The notes under the pieces were generated by a model. It did not search any database. It was not told the DNA's origin and was given only the letters and a program-made list of their open reading frames with translations. 64,000 bases of DNA from an uncultured Paracoccaceae bacterium (lineage in GTDB: Bacteria > Pseudomonadota > Alphaproteobacteria > Rhodobacterales > Rhodobacteraceae). The position numbers and the translations under genes are program-made. Shown here one piece after another: positions 17,196 to 27,100 of this stretch; position 1 is the first letter of the stretch; the number at the start of each line of letters is the position of its first letter. The stretch spans positions 1 to 64,000 of the forward strand of contig CANMAI010000006.1 in NCBI GenBank assembly GCA_947495795.1. Direction: 5' to 3'.

Positions 17196-17240
17196 TGGCG
17201 CACCCGACAGGATTCGAACCTGTGACCTTCGGCTTCGGAG
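17196..17240 (-). other. attL: 3' part of tRNA-Arg(CCG), ICE attachment core
   Basis: Read on the minus strand, these 45 nt match the tRNA part from position 32 to the CCA end: anticodon loop CTCCGAA with anticodon CCG, anticodon stem 3' strand GCCGA, variable AGGTC, T-arm ACAGG-TTCGAAT-CCTGT, acceptor CGGGTGC, G and CCA. The 5' half of the tRNA is missing, so this is a partial copy left by site-specific integration into a tRNA-Arg gene. Because the CCA end points left, the intact tRNA should be at the right end of the element, beyond this window. The integrase gene starts about 180 bases to the right and reads inward, as expected. Confidence 0.85.
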
Positions 17241-17370
17241 CTGGTTTAAGCACCCATCCGAATTGCACGATAGGGTACGCTAGAGCACGCTAACAGTCTG
17301 AAATATATTGCCTTTCAGAAACGAAGCTCCGAAGTCTCTATCCGAGAATACGCCGTGATTTCCTTCCGCG

Positions 17371-17388
17371 TGCTTGCGTGGTGCTTAC
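17371..17388. repeat. Right arm-like inverted repeat at the attachment site
   Basis: TGCTTGCGTGGTGCTTAC is the inverted partner (17 of 18 matches) of the sequence at 17129-17146. It lies between the attachment core and the integrase start. Its presence inside the longer upstream reading frame is one reason for starting the integrase at 17419 instead of 17374. Confidence 0.5.
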
Positions 17389-17418
17389 TCGAAATCGAGG
17401 CTTCTGAGGGATGGAAGC

Positions 17419-18747
17419 ATGACCAAACTGACCAAACGGTTCGTAGAGGCAGTCGAGCCGCAGAACAAAGGCCATGTCGTCTGGGATGATGAACTGCCCG
17501 GCTTTGGTCTTCGCGTCTACCCTTCAGGAAAGCGAAGCTACCTCATTCAGTATAGAGCGAAAGGTCGCTCGCGACGCTACACGATCGGACTCCATGGTGT
17601 TTGGACACCCGAAACTGCTCGCCGTAAAGCAAAGGCATTGCTTGGCCAGATCGCTCAGGGAGAAGACCCCGCTGCCGAAAGAGAAGAGGAACGCCGTGCG
17701 GTGACCGTTCGCGAGCTCTGCGAACAGTACATCGCCGACATGGAAGCAGGCCTTGTTCTCGGAAAAGGCGGCCGGCCCAAGAAGGCGACCACCGTCGCGA
17801 CAGACGTCGGTCGCATCCGCCGACACATTATCCCGTTGCTTGGTACGCGGAGGATCAAGGACATCACCAAACCGGACATGAACAACCTGATGAAGGACAT
17901 CATCGCCGGAAAGACGCGCGTCGTGATGAAGACGGAGAAGCTGCGTGGCAAAGCGATCGTGCGCGGCGGACCTGGCACTGCCATCCGCACTATGGGCCTA
18001 CTCGGCGGCATCTTCACCTACGCAATCGAAGCCGGGATCATCGACCAGAACCCGACCCACGGCCTGAAGAAGCCGCGATACAAGGTGCGGGACCGACGAC
18101 TGAGCGAAGCGGAGTACCGGACGCTGGGTCGCATTCTTAAGGACGTGCAGCATGACAGCCACTTCGGCATCCACGCCGAGATCCTCCGTCTCATCGCCCT
18201 GACCGGCTGTAGGCGTGGCGAGATCATCAGTCTGCGGTGGAGCGAGGTCGATATCGAAGGCAGTTGCCTACGTCTGAAAGACAGCAAGGAAGGTGCATCA
18301 GTGCGACCAGTCGGCTTACCGGTCATCGACTATCTTGAGGCCGCGCGCCTTAAGCGGGAGGGGACCTATGTCTTTCCCGGTCGAGGTGAGGACAACGCCG
18401 TCGGGAACTTTCCGCAAAGCTGGAAGAAGCTATTCGCCGACACACCACTCTGGGATGTCACGCCCCATGTCCTGCGACACAGCTTCGCCAGCATCGCCGA
18501 TGACCTCGGCTTTACTGAAATCACCATCGCCGCGCTGATCGGACACGCCAAAGGCTCCGTTACGAGCAAATACGTCCACACGCTCGACTCCACACTCATA
18601 ATGGCTGCAGACGCCGTGTCCGGCTATGTGAAAGCCCTGCTCGACGGGGTCGAGTTCAGGCGAAACACATACACGCTTGACCGGCAAACACGACGGCACG
18701 CCATCGACGACATGCTGGTTGAAGCACAACCAACTGTTCAACGTTGA
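17419..18747 (+). CDS. int: P4-type tyrosine recombinase / ICE integrase
   Basis: A 442-residue site-specific recombinase. The N-terminus is the DUF4102 arm-binding domain (LPGFGLRVYPSGKRSYLIQY), followed by a core-binding domain and the catalytic domain with Arg265 (in LTGCRRGEI), His350/Arg353 (PHVLRHSFAS), His376 (LIGHAKGS) and the nucleophile Tyr385 (SKYVHTLD). It should catalyse integration and excision at the tRNA-Arg site just upstream. ATG 17419 is chosen because GAGGGATGGAAG precedes it and the earlier frame overlaps the arm repeat. No excisionase is adjacent; the AlpA-like protein at 49790 is a candidate. It converges on the nuclease-like gene at 18798. Confidence 0.93.
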   Translation: MTKLTKRFVEAVEPQNKGHVVWDDELPGFGLRVYPSGKRSYLIQYRAKGRSRRYTIGLHGVWTPETARRKAKALLGQIAQGEDPAAEREEERRAVTVRELCEQYIADMEAGLVLGKGGRPKKATTVATDVGRIRRHIIPLLGTRRIKDITKPDMNNLMKDIIAGKTRVVMKTEKLRGKAIVRGGPGTAIRTMGLLGGIFTYAIEAGIIDQNPTHGLKKPRYKVRDRRLSEAEYRTLGRILKDVQHDSHFGIHAEILRLIALTGCRRGEIISLRWSEVDIEGSCLRLKDSKEGASVRPVGLPVIDYLEAARLKREGTYVFPGRGEDNAVGNFPQSWKKLFADTPLWDVTPHVLRHSFASIADDLGFTEITIAALIGHAKGSVTSKYVHTLDSTLIMAADAVSGYVKALLDGVEFRRNTYTLDRQTRRHAIDDMLVEAQPTVQR

Positions 18748-18797
18748 TCCAACCGCAGAATTGGTTTCAATCTTCCCAGATCGGTGCCAACTTGTCG

Positions 18798-20165
18798 TTA
18801 CGACCAAGAATATGTCAGATCCTCCTTCCAGCGTAATGAGCTGACACCATGCTTTACAGCGTAGGCCGCCCCTAAGGTGCAAGCATGAAGATGAAAAATC
18901 CGGGCGTTTCGAACCAACTCCGTCACTCTTGGCTCTGTCTCTAGTCCTTCCTCGAAAAGGAACAAATCTGATACGTCATTCGCCTGATCCTGACCAATCT
19001 GCTCCGTCACTGCCAATATGTATCGACTTGGGATCAGCTTTGTTTTCTCCACGTCGCATGCGCCTTCGATCACAGGAACGACCGCGTTTTGAAACAATTC
19101 GTTTGCGAATGTCCGTACGGGCTCAAAGGAACGCGGTGGGGGTTCATCGCCAAAGCTGGAGACCCATCCCTCAAATGTCACAGACATCGGAACAAACGGT
19201 CGTAGAGGAGTCCCCTCCGCAATCGCTCGCTCTCGCTCAACAAGCCAATCCTCAAAGGAACTGCCCATCCACGGATCGTCCGGCATATAGCTGCGGAATC
19301 TCTCCCATTCCGTGCGAGTAAGATCTGGAAACGTCAATCCTACAGGTGGGCTAGTCTCAATGCCAGAACTGTTCGCGCGTGGTCGTCCGTTAACGTAGAA
19401 GTCAGAGCTGTTGCCAAGTGGAGGGGCAGGTTTAACAAACGTGATGTCGTCGACTTCAAATCCGGTGTCCAGGATCGGACCCTTTGTCATGTCATCGGAC
19501 AAACCATCGACAACGGCAGCGGTCATTGCGCTTTCGGCGTAGCCGTAAAACGCGGCCCGCAAGGTTTCATACTCTCGAAAGGGTCGATCCAGATGGATTG
19601 GCACATAGTCAATCGGCCATAGAGCGAATGTATCAAAACCATCGCTGTGAAGATAGGCACCGGCGACGACAACACCGTCGATATCACTGGTATCGTTGTG
19701 GGCGCGACGGCTAACCAGCTGAACGATCTCGTCGTGATCAAGGGCCGTGTTTGCGTTGTTTACTAGTAAAAGCACTGAGTTGCTTGTTTCTGGAAAGTCA
19801 GATCGTGACTGAACCAGCTGGCGTTTTGCTGTTTTAACCGCTCGTTTTATGGGGCCTTCCATTGCGCGGTCGTAGTAGCGCTGGCCCGCTGGATCGAGAA
19901 GATCTCGATCGAGGACATGGACGGGTCGATCAGGATTCAAGTCAACAAAAAGGCTTGCCAATTTCGATTGTCGCGGAGTTTTGCTCAAACCTTCGTCTTC
20001 GAGGATCTTGAGCTCGATGACTGTCTCGCCAAGAATGTAGTCAGCGTTTTTTTGGGTTTGGCGATCATCGTGAGGATATGCTCGGCGGCCTCCAGCACTT
20101 TCGATAATCTGAGTGAAGATGTTCTCGCTAAGTGGGCGGATACGTGTGTACGGAAAGTCGAACAT
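18798..20165 (-). CDS. Hypothetical protein with PD-(D/E)xK-like motif
   Basis: A 455-residue protein of no family I recognise. Near the N-terminus, Asp42 and Glu51-Leu-Lys53 (ADYILGETVIELK) fit the D-(x)n-ExK pattern of PD-(D/E)xK nucleases and would sit on the expected beta hairpin. The middle contains a strand LLLVNNANTAL and a DIDGVVVAG segment; the C-terminal half has no obvious motifs. No signal peptide or membrane helix is seen. Its ATG overlaps the TAA of the large STAND-type gene by one base (TAATG), so it is probably made in stoichiometry with it. Its place at the end of a hipBA-STAND array suggests an effector or accessory nuclease. Confidence 0.6.
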   Translation of the reverse strand: MFDFPYTRIRPLSENIFTQIIESAGGRRAYPHDDRQTQKNADYILGETVIELKILEDEGLSKTPRQSKLASLFVDLNPDRPVHVLDRDLLDPAGQRYYDRAMEGPIKRAVKTAKRQLVQSRSDFPETSNSVLLLVNNANTALDHDEIVQLVSRRAHNDTSDIDGVVVAGAYLHSDGFDTFALWPIDYVPIHLDRPFREYETLRAAFYGYAESAMTAAVVDGLSDDMTKGPILDTGFEVDDITFVKPAPPLGNSSDFYVNGRPRANSSGIETSPPVGLTFPDLTRTEWERFRSYMPDDPWMGSSFEDWLVERERAIAEGTPLRPFVPMSVTFEGWVSSFGDEPPPRSFEPVRTFANELFQNAVVPVIEGACDVEKTKLIPSRYILAVTEQIGQDQANDVSDLFLFEEGLETEPRVTELVRNARIFHLHACTLGAAYAVKHGVSSLRWKEDLTYSWS

Positions 20166-23100
20166 TATTGCCTGCTACCTCCCTTCGCCATGCGCTCACA
20201 TTCGTCCTGGAGCAAAAGCATACGCAGAGCGGCAAGTTCCATAGTTTGGTCGTTGGCTTCTCCTGCGATCGCATTATGGGCGTTCATGCAGAGCGGATCT
20301 GGAACTGGCTGTCCGGCTTTCGCGGCCTCAAACTCATCGACAAGTTGGCCCCAGGTCTCGCTCAAATAGTCACATGCCCAATGCAACTGCTCCGAGTTTG
20401 CTTGTTCAGCCGCTTCCGTCACCTCGTCTCGATGGCGTTCGAAGCTTTCAATGGCCCTAGAAAACACTTCATGTTCATCTGGGTGCAGGTTGTCGGGATC
20501 ACGGCAGGCCAGAATACCCGACAACGTCATGCATGCTGCCAATGCTTCGTCAAAACTGCCTACGGTTTTCGGTAAGAGAAACGGACGATCAATGTGCGTA
20601 TCCCAATCCTTCGCGAAGTCCTGATCGGGCAACGGTACATTTGACGAAGGTAGAATAGCCAATGCGGGAACGACGTACCCATTAATGACTGGCGCAACTC
20701 TAAAGCGCCAATCGTTTCCGAGTTGATCTTGTCCTTCGGCAAGCGCGGCGTCGAGATACCCTCCATCTGCTTCAAAATCCGCTATCTCAACAAGGATTGC
20801 TACCTCGCGCGCAGGCCAATTCACGCTGTCCGTCTGGTCAACTGGCCGGGACCAACACCGTGCACCCCATCCCTCGCTCTCTAGGGCACTTTCAAGACAC
20901 TGCAGCCTTTTGCGAAAGCGCTGGTAGGCAAGAGATTGGCATCGACGCGCGGCGGAACGGATCCCCTTGCCCATGGCACCTTTCCGAGCGGCATGAGTGA
21001 TCCCCTGAATTGCGGATTGACCACTGTCATAGGCCATCTCGTGCAAGATAGAGGCGACTCCCAAGAGACGTTCTTCTAAGGAGTTGAGTTCTTGAATCGG
21101 CGGCTCCCGACTTGTTCGCCAGATTGCTGATTGCGCCTGCATGCGCGCCTGCGCAACTAGGCTACCCGCGAAGGCCGCAGTGGCTTTGGTTCCATCACCG
21201 GGCACCTTACCCATTCTTCCCATGAGATTGCCCAGCACACCGGTAAGCAACGCTCCAAGCGTGTCGTCCGACCCAGAGCCCGCCGCAGGCGAGGTCATTT
21301 CGGGCATGGGTTTTTCAGGCGTGGTGTATGCGAGAGCGTTTACGGCTTGTACTATCTCGTTGACCTGTTCGGCCAATGCGTCCGCGTTGGCGATGCGTTT
21401 GCCCTTGATCCACTTTTCGCTAAAGGACCGAAACACTTTCTCCGTCCGTCTTACGAGATCGCTCATCTGACGCGTGTATTCCGTAAGAGTGTCAGACGCG
21501 GATCTAGCAAGAAGAATTTGTCGAAAGGCAACATTCCAGGCGACCCGCGACTTTGCAGGAAGATTTGCCCGCGGCATGTCCTTGGACCATGGTTTGAAAT
21601 CACCAATGGCAATGGGATTACCGAGTGGATTGACAGCGTCGGACGCCGCTGCGTCTGAGCCGGGTGAGATCGCAATCAATGTCTCGCAGATGCTGCAGAT
21701 CGTCTCGTGCGGATCTGACTGATCGTTTTCAGCAACGTGAAACCAGTCTGATCGAATGGTGCGGCCATGCGATCCATTGAGATCGATTTTTGGTGTGGCG
21801 ACCCATGGTGTTTGCGACCGGAACCACTCGAACAGAACCTTCTCGCCGCCCAACGCCTCGACCAAGTTTTCGGCTACATCAGCGCTAATAAGGTAAGCCG
21901 TAGAAAGCAGAGATGCGACCTCACCAACATCTCGTTCGCCTTCGCCAACAAAGTTCGGTGTGATGGAAAGCTCCACGGCGTCTCCGCCGCATATCGGAGT
22001 TAGACAGGAAAGAAGCAGGTTGGCTTGCCGCAGGTCCTCGCAGCGCGGCACGTCGGTACTAGCGGGAAGGTATCCTAGGCACGCAGGACGAAAATCATCC
22101 TTAGGAAGAGTACGAAAAGCGAGCACTGCGTCACGGAGTTTCTGCCAGTCATCGAACCCAGACAATTCGGGGATATCGATTTCCGGATCGCCAAACATTG
22201 AGGCAAGCGACCACTGGGCACGCTGCACATCATATTGAACAAGCACATTCATAAATGAACTCACGCGCCGTTCCAATGTGGCCAATCCCAAACCGGTTAA
22301 GATACCGCTCCAGGTTTCAATGTCGGAACTTGCCCCGAGTATTTCTGCAAGCTTTCGCAGCGTCGCCGATTCATTCTGAGCTTCCGTCATGATGGCTTGG
22401 ACGGTTGTGGGCAAAGTGCTGGCAGTTACCGCGGGTAAGCTCTGCCAAAGTGTATCGTCTGTAAGAAATGCCGTCTCGTCGTGGGACGCCTCGGCCAAGG
22501 CCTGAGAGCGGAGCGCGTGTAAGCCACCGAGGACACCGGGACGGCTTTCCCTAACGAGATGTTCGTCGAGAAGACGGGTAAGAGCGAGACCCGCGTCATC
22601 GGGGCTCAGTTCGAGCGATCCGAACAGCTTGCTCGCCTGGACTTCTCCGCCGCGTGCACAAATTACCGCCGCGCTTCGGATGATCGCCAGTTCGTCGAAC
22701 CGTTTTTCTTTTATTCGCTGCCGCACCTGTTCATCTATGACAGCCTGTAGCCGCCGACCCTCCGTGAGCACATGCACATATTCGAGCATGAGCCCACCCG
22801 ACTGTTCAAACGGCTCAACCCAGTGTTCCCAGCTTGTCTGCTCCTCCGCATGCAACCTCCGCCAGACGGATTCTGCCAACTCTTCATCAAGGCTAACCGC
22901 TATGAACTCGGTGTCTGCTTGGTTCGCGAGGAGGGAGACATCTTCTCGGCGCATCGAGCCTAGAAAATATACCGCCGACATTCCTCTAAGCTCTCGGACA
23001 AGCACGTCCCACAACTCATGATTTGCCGAGCCAATATCATCGAACGCCAGGCCTACCGGCGAGGTTTCGGTGGGATGGCGAGCACGAACAAATCGGATGA

Positions 23101-24022
23101 TGGCATCAGCGTCCGACTGCAGAGCCCGTCCAGTGATTTGAAACCATCTAATTTCGCCAGCGAGTTGTTTGGCGGATAGCCACAGAAGCGCAGATTTTCC
23201 TGCGCCTGAAGGACCAGAGAGAACGACGTGTCGGCTTTGCCGGAGAGCACGAACAACAACATGCGTATCGGCGGGACGATCGATTACAAGTCCCGCTGCA
23301 ACATGTCCCGGTGTCACCTTCACACCCCGGTAGAACGATGGCTCGCTAACAACGCTGGTAAAATCCACCGGCTCCAGCGTACCAGACGCCATCGCGCGAT
23401 CGATCACAGAGGGATCTTCAGCTTCAAGGCGCTGAAATATAAGTCGTTCGACCTCTGTCGTGGATATGCGTCGACGCTGCTCAAAGGTTAAGGAGGCATT
23501 CGCCTGTGAAGCCTCGGCAACCATCCTATAGAGCTCATTGATAATGCCGCAGGCAATGACTTCGGCGGTGTCGACCTGTTTTGTGACGATCTTGGTGGCT
23601 TCCTCGCCGGGGCTCTCGCAAACAAACACGGACGGCCATTCATCGAGAAACAGTTGATCAATATGCGCTTCAGTTACGCCCGTTCTTTGGTTCTCAAGAA
23701 TTACGGCAGCGCGGATTTCCATATCGCCGTTGATCCGTTTGGCGTTGGAACGGATAGCACCTAAGAACTTTTGTACTTCGGTATCATTGAACGTGTTGTC
23801 TTTACGAGATTTGATCTGAAGCCAGATGTTATGATCTGCCAGCTCAACAACACAGTCCTCTAACCCCTCGGGCACCAGGAATCCGGATGGCGCGAGACCG
23901 GCCCACTGACGAACGAGGATCAACACCGAGATTAAGTGCTGATAGTGAAATCCGCGTCCCGCCCACGCACCAGAGCGTGAATTTTTCCAGCGGTCGAGCG
24001 TGTCATTCGTATTCTCATCCAT
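20165..24022 (-). CDS. Large nuclease-STAND-like NTPase (Avs-like candidate)
   Basis: A 1285-residue protein. Residues 20-110 resemble a Cap4/DUF4297-type PD-(D/E)xK nuclease: GRGFHYQHL, then EGLEDCVVEL with Asp56 and IWLQIKSRK with Gln69-x-Lys71 (the QxK variant seen in that group). A P-loop follows: GPSGAGKSALL (Walker A, Lys276) and GLAFDDIG (Walker B, Asp328/Asp329). The remaining 900 residues look alpha-helical without clear repeats. Nuclease plus STAND-like ATPase plus helical sensor is the plan of Avs antiviral proteins, in which sensing a phage protein activates the effector. The assignment is by motif only. The next gene is coupled by overlap, and a second large protein of the same plan is 94 nt upstream. 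Confidence 0.65.
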   Translation of the reverse strand: MDENTNDTLDRWKNSRSGAWAGRGFHYQHLISVLILVRQWAGLAPSGFLVPEGLEDCVVELADHNIWLQIKSRKDNTFNDTEVQKFLGAIRSNAKRINGDMEIRAAVILENQRTGVTEAHIDQLFLDEWPSVFVCESPGEEATKIVTKQVDTAEVIACGIINELYRMVAEASQANASLTFEQRRRISTTEVERLIFQRLEAEDPSVIDRAMASGTLEPVDFTSVVSEPSFYRGVKVTPGHVAAGLVIDRPADTHVVVRALRQSRHVVLSGPSGAGKSALLWLSAKQLAGEIRWFQITGRALQSDADAIIRFVRARHPTETSPVGLAFDDIGSANHELWDVLVRELRGMSAVYFLGSMRREDVSLLANQADTEFIAVSLDEELAESVWRRLHAEEQTSWEHWVEPFEQSGGLMLEYVHVLTEGRRLQAVIDEQVRQRIKEKRFDELAIIRSAAVICARGGEVQASKLFGSLELSPDDAGLALTRLLDEHLVRESRPGVLGGLHALRSQALAEASHDETAFLTDDTLWQSLPAVTASTLPTTVQAIMTEAQNESATLRKLAEILGASSDIETWSGILTGLGLATLERRVSSFMNVLVQYDVQRAQWSLASMFGDPEIDIPELSGFDDWQKLRDAVLAFRTLPKDDFRPACLGYLPASTDVPRCEDLRQANLLLSCLTPICGGDAVELSITPNFVGEGERDVGEVASLLSTAYLISADVAENLVEALGGEKVLFEWFRSQTPWVATPKIDLNGSHGRTIRSDWFHVAENDQSDPHETICSICETLIAISPGSDAAASDAVNPLGNPIAIGDFKPWSKDMPRANLPAKSRVAWNVAFRQILLARSASDTLTEYTRQMSDLVRRTEKVFRSFSEKWIKGKRIANADALAEQVNEIVQAVNALAYTTPEKPMPEMTSPAAGSGSDDTLGALLTGVLGNLMGRMGKVPGDGTKATAAFAGSLVAQARMQAQSAIWRTSREPPIQELNSLEERLLGVASILHEMAYDSGQSAIQGITHAARKGAMGKGIRSAARRCQSLAYQRFRKRLQCLESALESEGWGARCWSRPVDQTDSVNWPAREVAILVEIADFEADGGYLDAALAEGQDQLGNDWRFRVAPVINGYVVPALAILPSSNVPLPDQDFAKDWDTHIDRPFLLPKTVGSFDEALAACMTLSGILACRDPDNLHPDEHEVFSRAIESFERHRDEVTEAAEQANSEQLHWACDYLSETWGQLVDEFEAAKAGQPVPDPLCMNAHNAIAGEANDQTMELAALRMLLLQDECERMAKGGSRQ

Positions 24023-24116
24023 TTAGTCAGCCTCAATTGTCAGCCGACGAAGCATCGGATTTTCAGCAGATACTAGAGCCAAGTTCCAAATCGGAATGAT
24101 GCAGGCATCGTCTTCT

Positions 24117-27100
24117 TTAGGCATTCACTCGCCTCAAGAAATCCGCCTCAACAGTCACCCCCGCCGTCATGAGCGCGTCGCAGACCGTATTCCATGCGGA
24201 AACGTTGGATAAATTTTCCGCTTTCTGCCCGATTGAAAGGACACGTCGCCCGATGCCGAGCTCGTTCCAAAACCGATTGTTCGCTGCCTCGGCCCATCGG
24301 TCGGCTGCAGCCGCGAGCGGGACCTCAGCAGTCGATGGCTCCAGGCATTCGAGAATATGTAAGAACAAGTATGCGATCGTAGGGCACGATGGCGCTTCCC
24401 CAGTGATCTCAAGCAACAGCGGGATGAAGGGCGTCAATTCGCGAACAGCCAAACCCTTCGTGTAAGATTGGCCCTCACCAAACCCATAGCTCACCCGCAT
24501 GAAAAAGGCGCTGATGAGTTCCTTCAGATGGATTTCCATACCGTCGCTTGTCGACCACAAATGACCGCGCCAATGCCGTGTCTGCTTAAGACGCGGCCAA
24601 AGACCCTCGCGCACCGACAGAAGATAGAATCGATCTTCTGCATCGCCTTCGATCAAATGAAGATCGCTCTGCACAATGAACGCCGCGGCAGCATCAATGA
24701 ATGCTTCATCAGAAAAAGCTCTTAGGACATCGAATACCAATGCCTGGCGCGTATCCTGTTGCCAGTCGCGGGCATGCGCCGCTGCATGGTCCATCAGGCC
24801 TCGTGTCCAAACGCGCTCGATATCGCTATCGTCTTCGTCATCCTCGCTTGGCCCGTTCGTCTCTATGAGCCAGTTCCGGTTGGCGCGCATAAGCGCTTGT
24901 GACGTCGTTGCAGCATTTGGGCTGAGACGTTCGAGCGTTCGAAGCCACGCTGTTCCGGTTTTTTCCTCGAAGTAGTAGTCAGGCCATTGCGGTTCGCGTG
25001 GAGGAGGCTTCCTGGCACTGCTCTTACCGCCGATCGTAAGAGTCCGTCTTGCACGCCTCTGTCGCCGCGACGGTGGGGTCGGCCAGTCGGGCTCTGCCCC
25101 GCCCTCGCGCCATAGCCGCTCTGCTTCAGTCGCGGAAAGAAGGCGCGATTCCAGTTCAGCGCAGCGCCTCTCGTATTCGGCCTCATCCTCGTTATAACTC
25201 GCGCGTCGGGGAATCCAGCATGCAAGGAGGGCTAAGCGACAAATCGAGATCAGGGCTCTCTCGTCGATCTTGGCGACAATAGTTCGATGCCTCAGAAAGG
25301 CTGGTGCGGCGCTCGCCGGGAATTCGACAACAGACTGCAAAAGGCGGTCCGTGTCTGCCTCATCACCTTGAGCGGCAGTTAAATAAAGGAGACCAGAGAT
25401 CGCTAGCGATCTTTCGTCGTACATGACATCGTCGCGCGACCACGGCCTCTCCCGGTCCCTGAACTGCAGTGCTTCCTCAAATATCGATGTGAGCTCAGAC
25501 CAACGTCGCTCTAGGTCTTCAGGCGTACCAAAGCGGGCGACAAATGCTGCAGCAGCGATGCGCGCTAGCCAAGGATCGTTTGGCTCATGCGACGTATCTT
25601 CCTTTTCGGTCGGCGTGGCGTTGGCAGTCTCGTCCAAGATCGCTTCTGCATCTGCAACACTTGCACTGACGGGCTTTGTCTCGTCGTCCATTGCCATGCG
25701 GACTGCGAGCGACCGGGTGAATGCCGATTGTTCCGCGCTCGCGGTCGCGGCACCTTCTTCCAGCCATTGTTTCTGCCCTGGCGGCCAATCGTAAGCCCAT
25801 CCTTCGCGTTGCTCGCCCGACGCGCCCTTCTCCTTGACCTGCTTGTAGTTACTCCGGGATGAGAGGCGGAGCGCGTGGGACGCCATGAATTCAGGCGAGC
25901 CCCATTCGACAGCGTCTTGCGTCCACGACCCAAGTCGTCTCACGGCCACATCGAGCCGCTCCTGCAGCACGGCGAGATCTCGCTCAGAACCTCTGAACAC
26001 GAGCTGCGGTATGACGTCGTGCAGCGCTAGGGTTCTTGACGCACGGTTCGCCAGATCTTCCTCGACAGTTCGGTCGGATGCCGGGGTCGACCGCCAGACG
26101 TTTCCGACAAGCCCCCCTCCCATCGAGCCAACCCTGTCGATATTGGCCCGCTCAGCGTCCAATGCCAGCGTTTCCGGTGACGCGAGAAGATCTCGCAAAA
26201 TGCTTCCGTTCAGCGATGAATGAGACAAGACGAGATCGACAACAACGAGCCACAGCGCGCCGAGTATCGGTCCCTCACCAACTACATCTGCAATCACCGC
26301 TTCAAGTGCATCGCCCTCGTCCAGTCTGCGATGCGCCCAATGTTCTAGCGCCAAAAATGCCTTGGAAAGCATTGCCGATGGTGTACGTCCGCGCGACCAG
26401 CCATAGCTGAACGACGCCGCAATCCTGCGCGTCTCGCCCATGAGCTCTACAGAGAACTGCGGAGCACCTTCATCAAAATCGCACGCCCGTGTTGTCAGCT
26501 CTCTTATGAAGGACGTACCAGTGGCAGGTTCCGCTTTAAGGATTTCCGTGAAAACGCCTATGCCGCATCGGCCAAGTACAAACGGACTGTCGACGCGCGA
26601 CATTGCATAGGAGCGTCGACCCCTTGCTCTTATGTCGTAGTTGTCCTCATCTTCGTCGTCTTCCGTCGCCCGCAAAAACGCCGCAGCGAATTCCGCGGGC
26701 GCGGCGCTCGACAACCGCCCCGGAAACTCGAGGATCTGGCTCATCGCTGCTTCCGGTCGCTTCGAGTTCTTGATTGCGTTCAAATAGCGAGCTGCCGCCT
26801 TTGGCGACATCGGCGCCCACAGCGCAAGTTGTAATCGAGATGTTTCAAGAGCGTCGCCGGTGACCGCATAGCTTATCTCCGGGAGGGGTTCTCCATACCG
26901 AGGCAGCGGGCGGTTTTTCTGCTCGATTTCCGCGACCAGAATGTCAGCAAGGCGATCCAGCAAGATTGGCGTCACGGTCTTTTCGCCAAACGCTGCAAGA
27001 ACCAGCCAGTTTTGGAAAAGGTCAACGACCGCGGACAATGCATCTGGCTTCAAACGGTCGAAACGCTGCAGACACCACAGGATGAGTCGCATCCACTCCG

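Noticed and set aside
17196-17240. A functional tRNA-Arg gene
   Set aside because: Only the part from the anticodon loop to CCA is present; the acceptor and D-arm 5' strands are missing, so it is an attachment remnant.
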